Source: Lates calcarifer
Taxonomy: Eukaryota > Chordata > Actinopteri > Centropomidae
Direction: 5' to 3'
DNA length: 64,000 bases
Assembly (NCBI RefSeq): GCF_001640805.2
Contig: NC_066838.1
Coordinates: 628,030-692,029 of the forward strand
How positions within the stretch are numbered: position 1 is the stretch's first letter; the number at the start of each line of letters is the position of its first letter. Under the pieces are notes generated by a model, which saw only the letters and a program-made list of their open reading frames with translations, had not been told where the DNA came from and searched no databases. A program made the translations under genes and the position numbers. Shown one piece after another: positions 51,326 through 63,394 of the stretch.

Positions 51326-54065
51326 CATTAGTGTGTGTTTCCAGCTGTTGGGGAGTGCTACTGCATAGTTAGTGTCTCCAGAGATGTGTGAAATCTGCTG
51401 AAGGTCCTCAAGTAACGTCACTTGAGTCACTGTGGGTTGGGTCTGAAGAGTACAAGGTTAAAAAGTAAAAAGGTCAAGGTCTGTGGATGCGGAAAGAAAT
51501 GAGCTTGAAGGCGTTTGCTAGACCTTTACTTATGTAAAAAAAAAAAACAGAATGATTGTTGCTGTGATGTACATTTACAGCAAATTTGTTAAGCACTATG
51601 GGTACATGGTAACCACTCGTAAATTTTCAACTGGCTGCTGTAATCAGACTGTTCTCTCTCGCCATGGTATGACCATGGATGCTGATAACCAGCTAACAGA
51701 GCAGTTCCAGAGAACCCAATTTAGTACTAGTGCCTCCTCACATCTCTGAAAATTTTCAGGTGGGCATAATGTTTAATAGATTACTCAGTTGACTCAATTA
51801 TTAAAAAATCCCATAATCTTGAACACCTTTCGGGCATGGTAGGAATCTCATGCACTGCTGGGTTTAGATATCTCACTATTAAGAAAGACCCCTTTAGTGG
51901 AATAATCCCAACATTCCTTACCCTATTGCAGATGGAACTTTAAAGAAATGGGCCAGTAAAGGGATTGAAACAGTCAGCGACCTATATAGTAACAATATAC
52001 TGTCTAGCTTTCAACAATTCTGCTTAATAATTAGCAAGTACATTCTGCTGTTAATGAAATATGATGTTTGAAGTGCAAACATTCATATGAAGAGCTGTAG
52101 CTTCCATAATGGTCTGTGATTGTTTGAACTCTCCTACTTGTGGGTTGGAAATAAGTTTTGGTCATAATCTAGACCCGCACTCATTGCGTCTTAAAAACTT
52201 TCTTTGAAATTGCCTTAAAACTGTGATACTGTCTTATGTTCTTTTAATTTCCCTCTCTTTAACCCATCACTGAAACTGAAACTGTCTGCAAAGGGAAATG
52301 TAGGACATGTCCAAACAGAGTGTGTGGACTGGTTTTCTGGGGCAGAAGAGGCTAGAGTGCAGCAGCTGCAAAGTGAGAATAACAGGCCATCTCAGTAACA
52401 TTTTGAGACCCAGGTTTGTGTCAGGAGCAGTGGTGTTGTTTGCATATGAGCAAATGGTACATTTTGAATTTGTAGGAGAGGAAAAGGTCAATGCAATTGT
52501 GTGAGAGAAAGGCTGCTTTGTAACTGTTAATATCCAAAACTCTAAACTCTGAAATAGTTTACCATGGGGTTTACTATGGGGTATTTCTGGGGCCTCTTGG
52601 TTTTGGATCCCAAAATGAACGACCCAGGCACTTACAGCTGTTGAGCTGTCCTGTGATCTGAATGGTAAATAAAACCCAAGTGTAAATGTTAATTTTATAT
52701 TCCAAATGAGGTGGTTTATTCATAATGAAATCACATGGGTCAGTACAAGTGTTATCATAACCACTTTTCAGAGTGATGAAACTACTACCACATTGTAGTT
52801 TTTCTTTACACTTGTACATTTCTTCAAAAATACATGACAAATGTTGGGTTGACTGTTCCTAACAGCCATTAGTTGATTTTTAGAATGGCTAGAGTACAAT
52901 GATCTCCCTTCCAAACAGAAAACCACTAATTCTAACACCATGAAATAAAGTGGCAAATAAGTCTTAGCACAGACCTTTGCTCATCAAATTGTATTATTTC
53001 TGATGATATAATTATTAAAATATTTATCAGTTCACTGTAGGTAATGAGAGGATCTTAAGAGAATTGTATGCCTTCCATTCCTCATGGATAGATTACACAA
53101 CCAGCTCATGCACATCGATCCATTATAGGTCTGAATATCAGTTTACAAAGATATTCCTTTGTTTTTCATCAGTGGTATAAAGCTGTTCAGAGAAAGTGTC
53201 ACTGAAAATAGTCACACCATCAAATGATTTCTTGATCTTCAAGTATTCCATTAGGTCCTGTTCTCTCTAATGTGGTGAGTGAGAGACTTTGTAAGTGATT
53301 TTCAGTGACAGTCTGGACATCTTAAGAAGCAAAAATAATGTTCTTAATGTGCTCGTTTGATACAGTTAATGCGATAATTAATGGCCCTAATGGCTTCTCT
53401 CTTTCTGTTTAGGCTTCATCTCCTCATAAAAGAAGTATTCATCTGGGTTGATGTCTTTGTACATTTTCAAACAAAGCATCATGTACTCTAATGACAGCAT
53501 CAAGGTGTCTAAAATAAATTTTTTTGAGTCATTTTGTGAGAGAACACAGGGGAGTGACTGATGCTGTTTGAGGTTTTTGTTAGTTTGGTTTGATTCTCAG
53601 TTCAGTTGCTGTGTTTATAGCTTGTGCTTGTCTTTTTACACAAGAATGAAAAACAGCCTTGTTCACCTACAGTTCTTTCTAAATGTAAGAAAGTGCTTCA
53701 TCAGCCCAAGAGTGGTAATGTTTTTCTAAAATTTATAGAGAATCAAGAGATTTATGAAAGAATTCTGGCAGTAGGGCTGTCACCTTTATTTCAAAATTTG
53801 GGCTGCTGCTCAAATGTGAGAAATGCATCTGTTTTAATTCAAAATTTACAGTGCAACAGACCTCATGCTTCAGTGTGGATACTAGAAAGCTGTACTAAAT
53901 GCATCATTAAAGATAATTATGACTCTACACTTGCCTCATTTGGCTACATGATCTCATGGGATTACATACAAATGGCACACTAGTGATAGGTCAGACTTTT
54001 TAAATACCTTCTTAAACATCCAGAATAAAGACACTGTTGAATCACTTTCCTTTGAACTTTCCCAG
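51326..54065. other. No recognised exon upstream of tpx2 exons
   Basis: I looked here for the preceding tpx2 exon (family pattern C-P-F-S-F then D-x-E-R) and found none. The 119-residue frame at 53624-53983 has no family motif. Confidence 0.4.
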
Positions 54066-54212
54066 GTACCACAGTTCAAAGCCAAGCCACTGCCAGATTT
54101 TGACAGTGTGGTCCTACCTGAAAAGAAAAAGCTGGAGCCAACGAAGCCAGAACCCTTCAGACTGCTCCTGGATGAGCGTGGCGCTGTCAGGAGCAGTCGC
54201 TGGGAACAGATG
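54066..54212 (+). CDS. tpx2: tpx2 internal exon (partial gene)
   Basis: TPX2 binds microtubules and importin alpha, activates Aurora A kinase, and nucleates spindle microtubules near chromosomes in mitosis. This 147-base exon, bounded by TTTCCCAG and GTATGA, encodes 49 residues in phase 0: V-P-Q-F-K-A-K-P-L-P-D-F, then VVLPEKKKLEPTKPEPFRLL and D-E-R-G-A-V-R-S-S-R-W-E-Q-M. The F-K-A-x-P-L-P-x-F and E-P-F-x-L-x-x-x-x-R-G-A patterns are the C-terminal repeats that carry microtubule-binding activity in the family. The exon is undamaged. The preceding exons were not found in the window, so this may be a partial duplicate or a gene with a very long upstream intron. Confidence 0.85.
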
Positions 54213-54311
54213 GTATGATGGGATGTGCCACCAAACACACAGGAGCAGTTTTCATTCTCAGTCATGTCAGCCTTTACCTTGGAGTTTCAACATGATCCCT
54301 GTGCCTTGTAG

Positions 54312-54423
54312 GTAAAAGAAGAGCAGAAACAACAAGAACAGGCGACAGTATTCAAAGCCAGGCCCAACACTGTCACTCATAAAGAGCCTTTCCAACCCAA
54401 AAAGGAGGATCACGCTGCAGCAG
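54312..54423 (+). CDS. tpx2: tpx2 internal exon, next in order
   Basis: A 112-base exon 99 bases after the previous one, with acceptor CCTTGTAG and donor GTAAGACT. In phase 0 it reads [20 protein letters not shown], then [18 protein letters not shown]. The [19 protein letters not shown] motif is one of the most conserved parts of TPX2. The exon ends in phase 1, as the corresponding vertebrate exon appears to. The join to 54066-54212 gives one open frame of 86 residues with no stop. The C-terminal coiled-coil and kinesin-5-interacting end must lie elsewhere. Confidence 0.88.
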
Positions 54424-54659
54424 GTAAGACTGTTAACACAGATCACCAACCCTAACCCAGCTTTATTTACACCTATCTGAGATCTTCATAGTCTAGAAAA
54501 ATGCATATTACTGACTGAGGCCTCAAACAGGTCTTAGCAAAACTTTGTACTTATTTTTAATAGTACACAAAGTAAAACAGTGAGTTATTTGGTCATAGAA
54601 ACTTAACATCCATTACATGGAGTCTGTAAGTCTTTTATCTGAACTTCAGGATTCAGGAT

Positions 54660-55200
54660 TGAACCCACACCTCTGAGCTGTATTTCTTTGAGCATTTGAG
54701 TCTTGGGTAAGCCTAATAAGGATCAAAACCATGTCCTCAAAACTTCCAAGCACTCTTAATAACACCCCGAGGTAGTTGTAGAATGACACTTCACCAATAT
54801 TTGTTAGAGCATTCAAGTGTTTAATTGAGGTGCTTCAATAAGTGCAGCACCTGAAGCTTGAACCCTAGAATTAAAAATTTAAGAGTGGTCCTCTACCACC
54901 TTGAGCTATTTGACCAGACACACTTCAGTTTCATGTCTTACTTCAAAATTTAGGGAGCATTACAATGTTGGCACCATTGACCTCAAAACTTCTCAGTAGT
55001 TCTCTGACTCCTTGAGCCATTTGGTGATGACCATTTGAGCAGTGACCTTTTGTAACATCCTCTGGAAGTCAGACTTCTGGAAGATGACTCCACAACCTCA
55101 AACTTTCCGAGCAGTCTTGAGAGACCCTGAGCCATTTGGTCAGACACTTCTAAGCTGTATCACTTAGAGCCTATGGGCAATTTGAAAATGTGAGCTCCAC
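54660..55200. repeat. Degenerate tandem array, unit about 116-128 bp
   Basis: The word CCTCAAAACTTCCAAGCACT and its variants recur at 54734, 54862 (diverged), 54980 and 55096. Each is followed by a CCTTGAGCCATTTGGT-like block and by ACACTTCTAAGCTGTATC-like sequence (54667, 54916, 55140). Spacings are about 128, 118 and 116 bases. The units are heavily diverged. The array lies in the intron after the second tpx2 exon. Confidence 0.6.
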
Positions 55201-55315
55201 ATGAGGAATTTTGAAGCCCCAAACCTAAAGTGAAGACTGAAAAGTGAAAAGGAAAATTGCTGGTGCAATGTCTGGTTCAAATGCTGTATCAAAAAGAAGC
55301 TAGAGGTTGATGGGG

Positions 55316-55900
55316 TTATTTGGCCCCAGATGTATTGGTCAACTATAGACCAATATCCAACCTCCCCTTTCTTTCTAAGATCTCGGATAAAGCAGTTGCA
55401 AAACAGCTTTGTGACTTTCTACAGGATAATAGTTTATTTGAGGATTTTCAGTCAGGATTTAGGTTGTATTATAGCACAAAGATGGCACTTGTGAAAGTAA
55501 CGACCTCCTAATTCCATCAGACAACAGACTTGTCTCTATACTTGTCTTGTTAGATCTTTGTGCTGCTTTTTATGCGACTGATCATCACATCCTTTTACAG
55601 AGACTGGAGTATTTTATTGGCATTAAAGGTACTGCACTAAACTGGTTTAAGTCCTGTCTATCTGCTTCAGGGCAGATGGCCGCCCACCCTGAGTCCGGTT
55701 CTGCTTGAGGTTTCTGCCTCTTAAAAGGAAGTTTTTCCTTGTCACTGTCACCTAGTGCTGTTCATGGTGGGAACTGTTGGGTCTCTCTCTGTAATTATAA
55801 TAATCTAAAGAGTATGGTCTAGACCTGCTCCATATGAAAAGTGCCTTGAGACGACTTTTGTTGTGATTCTGCGCTATATAAATAAAATTGAATTCATTTG
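55316..55900 (+). mobile_element. L2/Maui-like LINE relic with internal deletion
   Basis: Starts in the reverse-transcriptase N-terminus (VNYRPISNLPFLSKISDKAV, then Q-S-G-F-R-L), continues with a frameshift into L-V-L-L-D-L-C-A-A-F and W-F-K-S-C-L-S, then jumps at about 55668 to the 3' region (GGCCGCCCACCCTGAG, GTCTAGACCTGCTCCATATG) and a GAATT-type tail. The catalytic Y-A-D-D part is missing. It sits in the putative tpx2 intron. Confidence 0.85.
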
Positions 55901-56445
55901 AATTGAAATTTGGCTGCTGATATGTAATCACTAAGTTCCCACCAGTTCAGCTGGTGCTGCAGAGTGTGACCTGTCTGTCCTGTGACCCAGGTCACTGCTT
56001 CATTTCCAACACACTCTTCACATCCTGACCTCTCTTCATCCTACCAATACTAAGGCTGGAAGTGTGCACAGGTATTCATAGATCTAACTAATCCTAATCC
56101 ACATGGCTTTAATCTGTTGTGAGAACAAGCCACTCTGCCTTAACATAGCCCTGTCTGGCCTGACCTGGCCTGGATGATGGTCCTAAATAATCTTTCCACT
56201 GAGGATGACACAGCAGGAAAAATGAATCAGCAGAGACAGGACATCTCAGATTACACAGCCCTCCCCCCGCTATCCACATGTTCTGTGCTGATTATGTTTT
56301 TATTTACTTGTTGCATGACTTCATTTGTTTTGTTTGCATCATGCTGTCCTTGCTTTTGTCATGCAACTACAAAATCTCATAAATGTAAAATGAGAACAAC
56401 TCTATTAAAATAGGCACTGCATCGTGATTATAAAAGCACTGGCTG
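55901..56445. other. No recognisable gene
   Basis: Intronic or intergenic sequence. The 79-residue frame at 56174-56413 has no family support. Confidence 0.45.
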
Positions 56446-56658
56446 GGCGGCTGTGGCTCAGGAGGTAGAGCAGTCACCCACCAGTCGGAAGGTCAGTGGT
56501 TTGATCCTTGGCGCCTCCAGTCCACATGTTGAAGCATGAAGAATCCACTTTGTATGTTTAGAAACAAGTGCTGTGTGAATGGACAAATGTGACCTGTAGT
56601 GTGAAGCACTTTGAGTGGTCAATATGACTAGAGAAGCCCTATTTAAGCGCTGTCCATC
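56446..56658 (+). mobile_element. tRNA-derived SINE, shortened copy
   Basis: GGCGGCTGTGGCTCAGGAGG and GGTTTGATCC give the tRNA-like head. The body is shortened by an internal deletion after CCACATGTTGAAGC. The tail TTTGAGTGGTCAATATGACT then AGAGAAGCCCTATTTAAGCG matches the other copies. Confidence 0.85.
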
Positions 56659-56932
56659 ACATGTTGTATATTTTCTTCAATGAATTCTAACCATCGTTGG
56701 CTATGAAAAAATAATTATGAAAATTATGAATGATTCTGAAATAATACTGTCAAACAGTAATTGTTGTGCTCTCATCATTTCTACAAAGATGATACAAATC
56801 TCAAAGATAGATTAGCAACTTTGCAGAGGTAAGTGCCATGATAGCATTTCTTTAGAAAATGTAAATTGTCATTATTGGACATACTGTGTTACTGCATGAT
56901 GATTGTGACTGCACTTAACTGAAATAGTATGC

Positions 56933-56935
<3 letters not shown>

Positions 56936-56975
<40 letters not shown>
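56936..56975. repeat. (TA)n microsatellite
   Basis: About 20 TA units. A short (GAATT)n tract, typical of the L2-like tail, follows at 57007-57026. Confidence 0.95.
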
Positions 56976-56977
<2 letters not shown>

Positions 56978-57199
56978 CACAGTATGGATTCATATCATAT
57001 AACATTGAATTGAATTGAATTGAATAAAATCAATTCTAACAAAGAAAATTACATTACACATTATGATACAAATCTTCTGTTATTTTTCAGCTTTGGCATT
57101 TTTCCACTCAAAGCAATTTTCTAACATAAAAAATACACAACAAATAATTTTCAGTACAAAAGAACAAGTGACAAGTCAGTGTCTATTGTTCACTGCTGC

Positions 57200-57345
57200 A
57201 GACTTTGTAAATTGATTCCGTGCTTGTTCAAGTGTTTCATCAGATCGTGTTGCCAGCAATGATGTCTTTTTTGCAGATATTGCATCGCACACTATTGGCA
57301 TCAATCTTGCTAAAATGGAGACACACTTCTCGGGCGCGTTTTAAC
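57200..57345 (-). pseudogene. hAT transposase BED zinc-finger fragment
   Basis: Minus-strand translation gives AREVCLHFSKIDANSVRCNI, then C-K-K-D-I-I-A-G-N-T and, after a one-frame slip, D-L-M-K-H-L-N-K-H-G-I. This is a BED-type zinc finger (C-x2-C ... H-x3-5-H) with the aromatic H-F-x-K-I before it, as at the N-terminus of hAT transposases and ZBED proteins. The frameshift between the cysteine and histidine pairs and the lack of downstream domain show that it is dead. Confidence 0.75.
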
Positions 57346-58736
57346 CGCTTTGACACACACACACACATGTTGTAGTTCACAACACAGATATGTGTGAACC
57401 TTGTCTGTGTCTTGTCTGTAAAATGCTTACATATAGCACCCTTAAACCTGCAAAAACAGATTTTTTGTGCAGCTGGGGGCAGCAAAACTTGTTTATTTCC
57501 ACGTCCAGCAACAGAGCAACACAATTGTTCATTTGGAGTGGTGTTTGTGTCCACCTGATGAATCTTAATCTAATATCCACTCTCTTTTGACTATATTGTT
57601 GGTGTCTACCAACTCATCAGGGAATTACCTGGCTCTTTAGCTGCTACATGCTCCACTATATACATCAGCTTGTCTCTGTGTCTGTTAGCAACTAATCATC
57701 AGCCCACAGTGAAAGTTTTGAGGGAAACAACGCCCCACTATAAATAGAGAGATCTCTGCCTGTCTGTCTGTCTTTTGATTTTCTCCAAAGCTTCAAACAT
57801 CACTTTTCTACATGTTACTTGACATGCAGAAGCACTGCACCTGGACAGATTACAGTAAGTATTTTCCAGGGGTTTGACAAAGGCAAAACTCAATTGTGAG
57901 GGCACTTTACACACCATTCCCCAGACACTATTGGAGCAGAAAAGAGCACTCAAACCCAGCAATGACAGATGAGACTGACTACACACACTGCAGCCCGGGA
58001 AGCAAGCTGGAGTAATGAAGATCAAGCAATCAGCCCCTACCACCAGGCACATTTTGAGCCGGCACCGCACTAGTGTAGCAAATGACATGAGATTGTGTGG
58101 TGAAAGATGGTGTTATGCTGCTATTCAATGAGTCATGTCAGAAGAGAAGTAAAGTGAAATTCATATCCCTTGACCAGCATCTTCATGCCACTGAAGACAT
58201 TTTAAAGGAAGTAGCTGTGGTCTCACATCAATGACACTGTAGAAAGTTAGTAATGTCACTGAAAATAAACAACTAGTAGAGCAAGCAAGTTTTCTAGTTA
58301 TGCTTAATGACATCAGCTGACTGTATTTTTATGACTATTAATAAAGCAGATTTGGAGGCTGGATTTCTGGAATTCTGGTGAAAAACAACCAGGCCTAACA
58401 ACTGAGGCCTGCATTTGCAGAAATGAAATAGCCCCTGTGGATTAAATCCAAAAACATGAACTTTGACATACATGAACCATGTGACTTAAACATCCAGTGA
58501 GGCTTCCACTCACCTGAAGAAATGAAAAATGGTAGCAGATGATGGCAGCCTGACACAGATCCATGTGGACTGATGAGGAGACTGTAACATCCAAAGAAAT
58601 GAAATATTCTACTTCCATGATGTGTTCTACATTGTTTTTCACCATTTGGTCAAGGGTTTGGGTAACGGTCTCTCAATCATATCATCTTGTTGCACACTTT
58701 TTTCCCTGTAATGGTTTAATGATGCTCAACATGAAA
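57346..58736. other. No gene; shared repeat near 57610
   Basis: 57610-57725 shares words with 20280-20440 and may be part of the same hAT-related repeat as the BED fragment. The rest shows no exon. Confidence 0.4.
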
Positions 58737-58960
58737 ATTAGTCTGGTTCTGCTCGAGGTTTCTGCCTCTTAAAGGAAGTTTTTCCTTGCCACTGTCTCCT
58801 AGTGCTGCTCATGGTGGGAACTGTTGGGTCTCTCTCTGTAAATACCTATTTTAAAGAGTATGGTCTAGACCTGCTCTATATGAAAAGTGCCTTGAGATGG
58901 CTTTTGTTGTGATTCGGCGCTATATAAATAAAACTGAATTGAATTTAATTGAATTGCACA
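58737..58960 (+). repeat. L2-like LINE 3' end with GAATT tail
   Basis: CTGGTTCTGCTCGAGGTTTC, CACTGTCTCCTAGTGCTGCT, GTCTAGACCTGCTCTATATG and CGGCGCTATATAAATAAAAC are followed by TGAATTGAATTTAATTGAATT. It is the cleanest copy of this 3' end in the window. Confidence 0.85.
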
Positions 58961-59238
58961 TGAGAACCTGCCAACCCACATGGACAGGAGGACACACAAG
59001 GACAATGCATGTTTCAAAGGACACTCCAGCACTGGGTTTACAATAAAAAAAGAAAATAAACAGATATAACAGCCAACAGGCAACAAATACCAAACACAAC
59101 ATAATAAACATACAGCATACAACAGTAACAATATGAAATTCTAAATTGTGTCTAACCACTGTTCAATATGTTGATATGACCACTAATATTTGACTGGATT
59201 CTGAAGATCAGGCACTTTGGACATAAAAGGGTTCAGTC

Positions 59239-59239
<1 letters not shown>

Positions 59240-59270
<31 letters not shown>
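59240..59270. repeat. (GT)n microsatellite
   Basis: About 15 GT units. Confidence 0.95.
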
Positions 59271-59273
<3 letters not shown>

Positions 59274-59523
59274 GAGCAGCGGCACACAGCATTCAGTACA
59301 TGATGTCCCAGCACGTTTACAGCCTCAAAAATGATGGCTTGTTACTGTATGAACGTGAATCTCAGCGGCAGCATGAAGGAAGCAGTGCTGCCCTCCATCT
59401 GTCAGAAAAAGAATGAACATAGCAATTACACATGCAAAATCCAGTTTATTAAGATAATAATCACTTAAATCATTTTGTCATATTTTCAAAAATCTATATT
59501 GCAAAACAGTCATAAATGTGAAG

Positions 59524-60449
59524 TAGGGCTGAAAGATTTGGGGGAAAAAAATTGTGATTTTTCTGACAGAAAAATTGCAATTTGATTTGTGATATAATTT
59601 TGAAAGTCAAGTTTCAGTCCAGGATTCACTATATTCATGTGAAATATGTAATGGAGCATTACCATTTAAGATATCATTGAAATATTAACTGCTCTGTGTA
59701 CTAATCCAAGGATGAGAATGAAAATATATGAATCCAAAATGTATTTATTCTAACAATAAATGGTATAGAACATTCCCATAATGAACCATAGAACAACTCT
59801 CACAGAACAAACAGTAGCACCATGTTCTCTTGCCTTCTCTGCAGTAACTTTACATCAGTCATTCTGCTGCCTGTGCTGATTTTTCAAATGCTGATACACT
59901 GAGGGGGAATGACAGGAGACTGACAGGTACAGAGAGCCAGTAGAGACAGACACAGCTGATTAAAACTACAGGAAAATACAAAATATGGAAACAGTGCAGA
60001 CAAAGTTGGCATCTTGGTCACAGCTCAGTTATCTCTCTTACCGGCCTGTTGATGCTGTCAGTCTTTTAACTCATCATAACACCGGTAGTTTCAGCTTTAG
60101 CTGTGTCCGTTCTCATGACTAGCATACAGCTCTCACCTGACACCGGAGCGGAGAGAACCAGAGCGACTCACACTGCCTGCATCACACTGTCACTCTGCCC
60201 TCTGTTTTCATCAAGTATCTAACTCCTCAGTTAGTTTTGTGGTTTGGTCACTTTAAGACAAGATGTGGTTGTAAAGTTTACAGCCTGTCACTCTGTTGCT
60301 CCTGCAGTGCTCTGTGTGTGAACTGTGAGGCAGCTAACAGCGCGTCCACTGACTTTCTGTTATAAAAATAATCGCAGTCTTTGTGATTTACAAAACATAT
60401 TAGTTCAAATTAGGACTGTGGTTCAATTTTGATAAATCGTTCAGTCCTA
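59524..60449 (-). mobile_element. hAT-like element with 8-bp target duplication
   Basis: A complete 926-base copy. The plus-strand left end TAGGGCTGAAAGATTTGG and right end GATAAATCGTTCAGTCCTA are inverted relative to each other. Flanks ATGTGAAG (59516-59523) and GTGTGAAG (60450-60457) differ at one base, an 8-bp hAT-style duplication. It is the inverted partner of 37922-38806. No transposase frame is found. Confidence 0.9.
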
Positions 60450-60457
60450 GTGTGAAG

Positions 60458-62120
60458 AGATCAGTTCCTCATGTTATTCCAGTGTAAGGGATTGGGACAA
60501 AATCCACGGCTCTCTTGTAACAGTGCATTTCAGTTGTAGGCAAATCAACACAATTTCATTTGAAAAGACTGTAACTTTGGAAGATATCCAGTTGATTTGT
60601 CTTACTTAGACTACAAGCCTTGTATTTTATTCAGGTGAACTTAAGAGTACATTGTTGCACAAAACAAACCCTAACTCTCATCACTTACACTGGAATCATT
60701 TCCTGGTCAGTTTGAACAGGGGGGATGATTACAGTGACACATAATGCTTTCACTGTACACATAGTGTTTCAGGATAGACTATATACTAACTCAAAGGTGT
60801 ATTTGCTAGGTTTTTCAGAGCTTTCAAGCGTATTTCACAGTCCTTATCAGTGAATGGGGCTGGCTCAGGTGTCAGCACCTAAAAGTCTTAAGCTTCAGTC
60901 AATACATTGGGATTTTGAAAAGTGATTGTTATTAATCAGGTGTCAGTGGACAGCAGGGGAAAGATTAGAACAGAGATGGGGCAGAATCACTACTTATATA
61001 CAAGCACATGCTGTCATGTGATCAAAATTTCATACTTCAATCACATGATGACAATTGAGCCATGACAACTAAGAAAAATCCTACTCCGATGAATCATGGA
61101 CCATGTGGGACCACTGCCTTATGTTAGTCTATCCAGAACCTTCTTGGGTGAGACTGAAATTTGGGGAGGTTCAGTGTTCAAGTTCTTGTATGTCATACAC
61201 AGGTAGAAGTGAAATATTGTTTGTATCTGCACCATTTATCAATGATACCTGCTCAAGACCACCAAACACAAAGAAGTAGACCAGGGTTCACCTCCATTTA
61301 ATGTTTAGTCACCACATATTCCATGATCTTAATAGTTCCCAATGACTGATGATTAAGACAACAGAAAAAACAGAAAATATACTACACAAAATTCTGGTCA
61401 TGTTTTCAGACTTTCCTCTAATCTTTGCTCTCTTATCCATGCTGCCAGCATGGCTCTGTTGATTGCAAGGTCGGTCTGTCAGTCTGTCTGTCCACCACTT
61501 TGGTCCAGGCTGAAATGTTTTGGATTGGATACATTGCCATGAAATTTAGTTTCCACATTAATTCACCTCTTGTTTCAGAAATCATGTTCCCGGAAGAGAG
61601 AAACAGCATCTCTGCTGCTGCTTTTGTGTTCACAGATTCCTGAGACAACAAACTGTTTCACCCACATGTCATTTAGGGCAGGAACATCAAATTGTTTTAA
61701 CAACCCATCAGGAAGTGAATTACACTAACACCAGAACTTAGACAAGAGCATAAACAACCCCTAACTTTTATGGAAAGAGGGAATATTTGATGTCCATTAC
61801 AAAGTACTTTAACTTACAGGGTGGACAAAAAGGAATGTAGTACTGTAAATAAAAAATAAAAATAAAAATGCAAATTCAATCCAAATGATCACCAATGGTA
61901 GATTTCAAAATTACATGTTAGACTGTACTTTTTATCAGGGGATAGAATGCTGTTTATCACTTGAGTGACTTTTACAGATGGAGGACAACAAGGTTTGAGT
62001 GTCATCGATGTTTGCATGATACATGATGCACATGTGTTTCATGTCCCCCGGCCCCAGAAAGTTCCATTGTGTTTCTGTATTTAGTTTCCTTACTATGACC
62101 TATTATATATAATAATGCAT
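60458..62120. other. No recognisable gene
   Basis: Low-GC sequence with paired short frames at 61425-61651 on both strands. No domain or splice evidence. Confidence 0.45.
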
Positions 62121-62371
62121 AGTACTGTGCAAAGGTTTCAGGCACTACAAGTAAAGTGAGGATGCTTTCAAGAATAATGCAAAATCAAGTGACTCCATGA
62201 TGGTGAGAGCAGGACTCTGTGAAGACCAGACCTTTTCTCGCCTCTTTAGATAACTCTGGCTGTATTTTGGGCTTGTTGCCTTGTTGCAGACTGAATCTGG
62301 CAAAGAACAGACCCCTCGTGATGGATGAGAATCTAAACATATGAAGCGCTGAAATCTTTTGCACAGTATTG
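62121..62371. mobile_element. Tc1/mariner-type MITE
   Basis: About 250 bases bounded by AGTACTGTGCAAAGGTTTCA and, at the right, CTGAAATCTTTTGCACAGTA, imperfect inverted repeats of about 20 bases. TA dinucleotides flank both ends, the target preference of Tc1/mariner elements. No coding capacity. Confidence 0.65.
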
Positions 62372-63277
62372 TATATTATCAAAAAAAGAGTACTTGCACT
62401 ACAGCACTCCACTATATTGAACTGTGAAAAACATACCTCAGTCCTGTTGTTTGCAACATATCATTATCATTAGTATCATGTTTATTGTAAAGTCTGAACT
62501 GGCCTTCAGTTCAGGGGTAGCAAGTCTATTGAAGGAGTCAGAGACATGAGCTTAATGTACCTGTGAGGAAACCTGGTTAGTACATCGCAGTTATAGACTG
62601 CCCCCTGATGGACAATGATCATCAGTTACCAAACAAACATTCACTACACAGTCATGTGTGATGGATCAATAAGTGATTAAGGGGAACTTGTTGACCTATG
62701 ATTAGGGTCATCTTCAGTCTCAAACATTTGTAGATTGAGATTGAGATGAGTCATTAACTGACAGAGCACCAACTCTAACTGTCCTTTAAATAATCCTGAA
62801 GACATTTAAATGATTAGTTATAATCACTATTCAATCAACATTTTCTGCAAAACAGAGGTGAAGGAGTCAGTGAAGCAGGTTATCTATGCAAATGTTTTCA
62901 TGACATACAGACAGCATTTTTCATATTAGAGAAAAATTACTTTGCTTCTCCCTGCATTTGATCTTCTCTACAAATACTCTTCTGCTCATCTATGAGGCAC
63001 CTGGTGTATATTATATATTTGAGATATTTTAATCACTCATCTTATGAGTACCTTTGACTAACCTACTCTCATCAAGAAATGTACTCGTCTGGCCTCTCTC
63101 AAATCTCTGCTTTGTAGGCTCTCAAACTATTAGTTATGATTCATTTAAAAATAAACTTAGAATAAAAACAACAATTTTCTAATTGAAAGTTAGAGTAGGT
63201 AAAACTGAACATGTTTTCACTGTGATCTGTTTGATTCACAAACAAATCTGGTATACACATCTGCTATACACATCTGG

Positions 63278-63279
<2 letters not shown>
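62372..63279. other. No recognisable gene
   Basis: AT-rich sequence leading to the microsatellite at 63280. Confidence 0.5.

Positions 63280-63333
<54 letters not shown>
63280..63333. repeat. (AC)n microsatellite
   Basis: About 26 AC units, preceded by imperfect repeats of CATCTGGTATACA at 63245-63280. Confidence 0.95.
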
Positions 63334-63339
<6 letters not shown>

Positions 63340-63394
63340 GTGTTACTGTAGCTGTTAAATGCTTCAGTTAGCCTCTAACTGTGTCTCTTTTCAG

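Noticed and set aside
53624..53983. 119-residue open frame just upstream of the tpx2 exon
   Set aside because: Examined as a candidate preceding tpx2 exon. It lacks the C-P-F-S-F motif and has no donor in the right phase.
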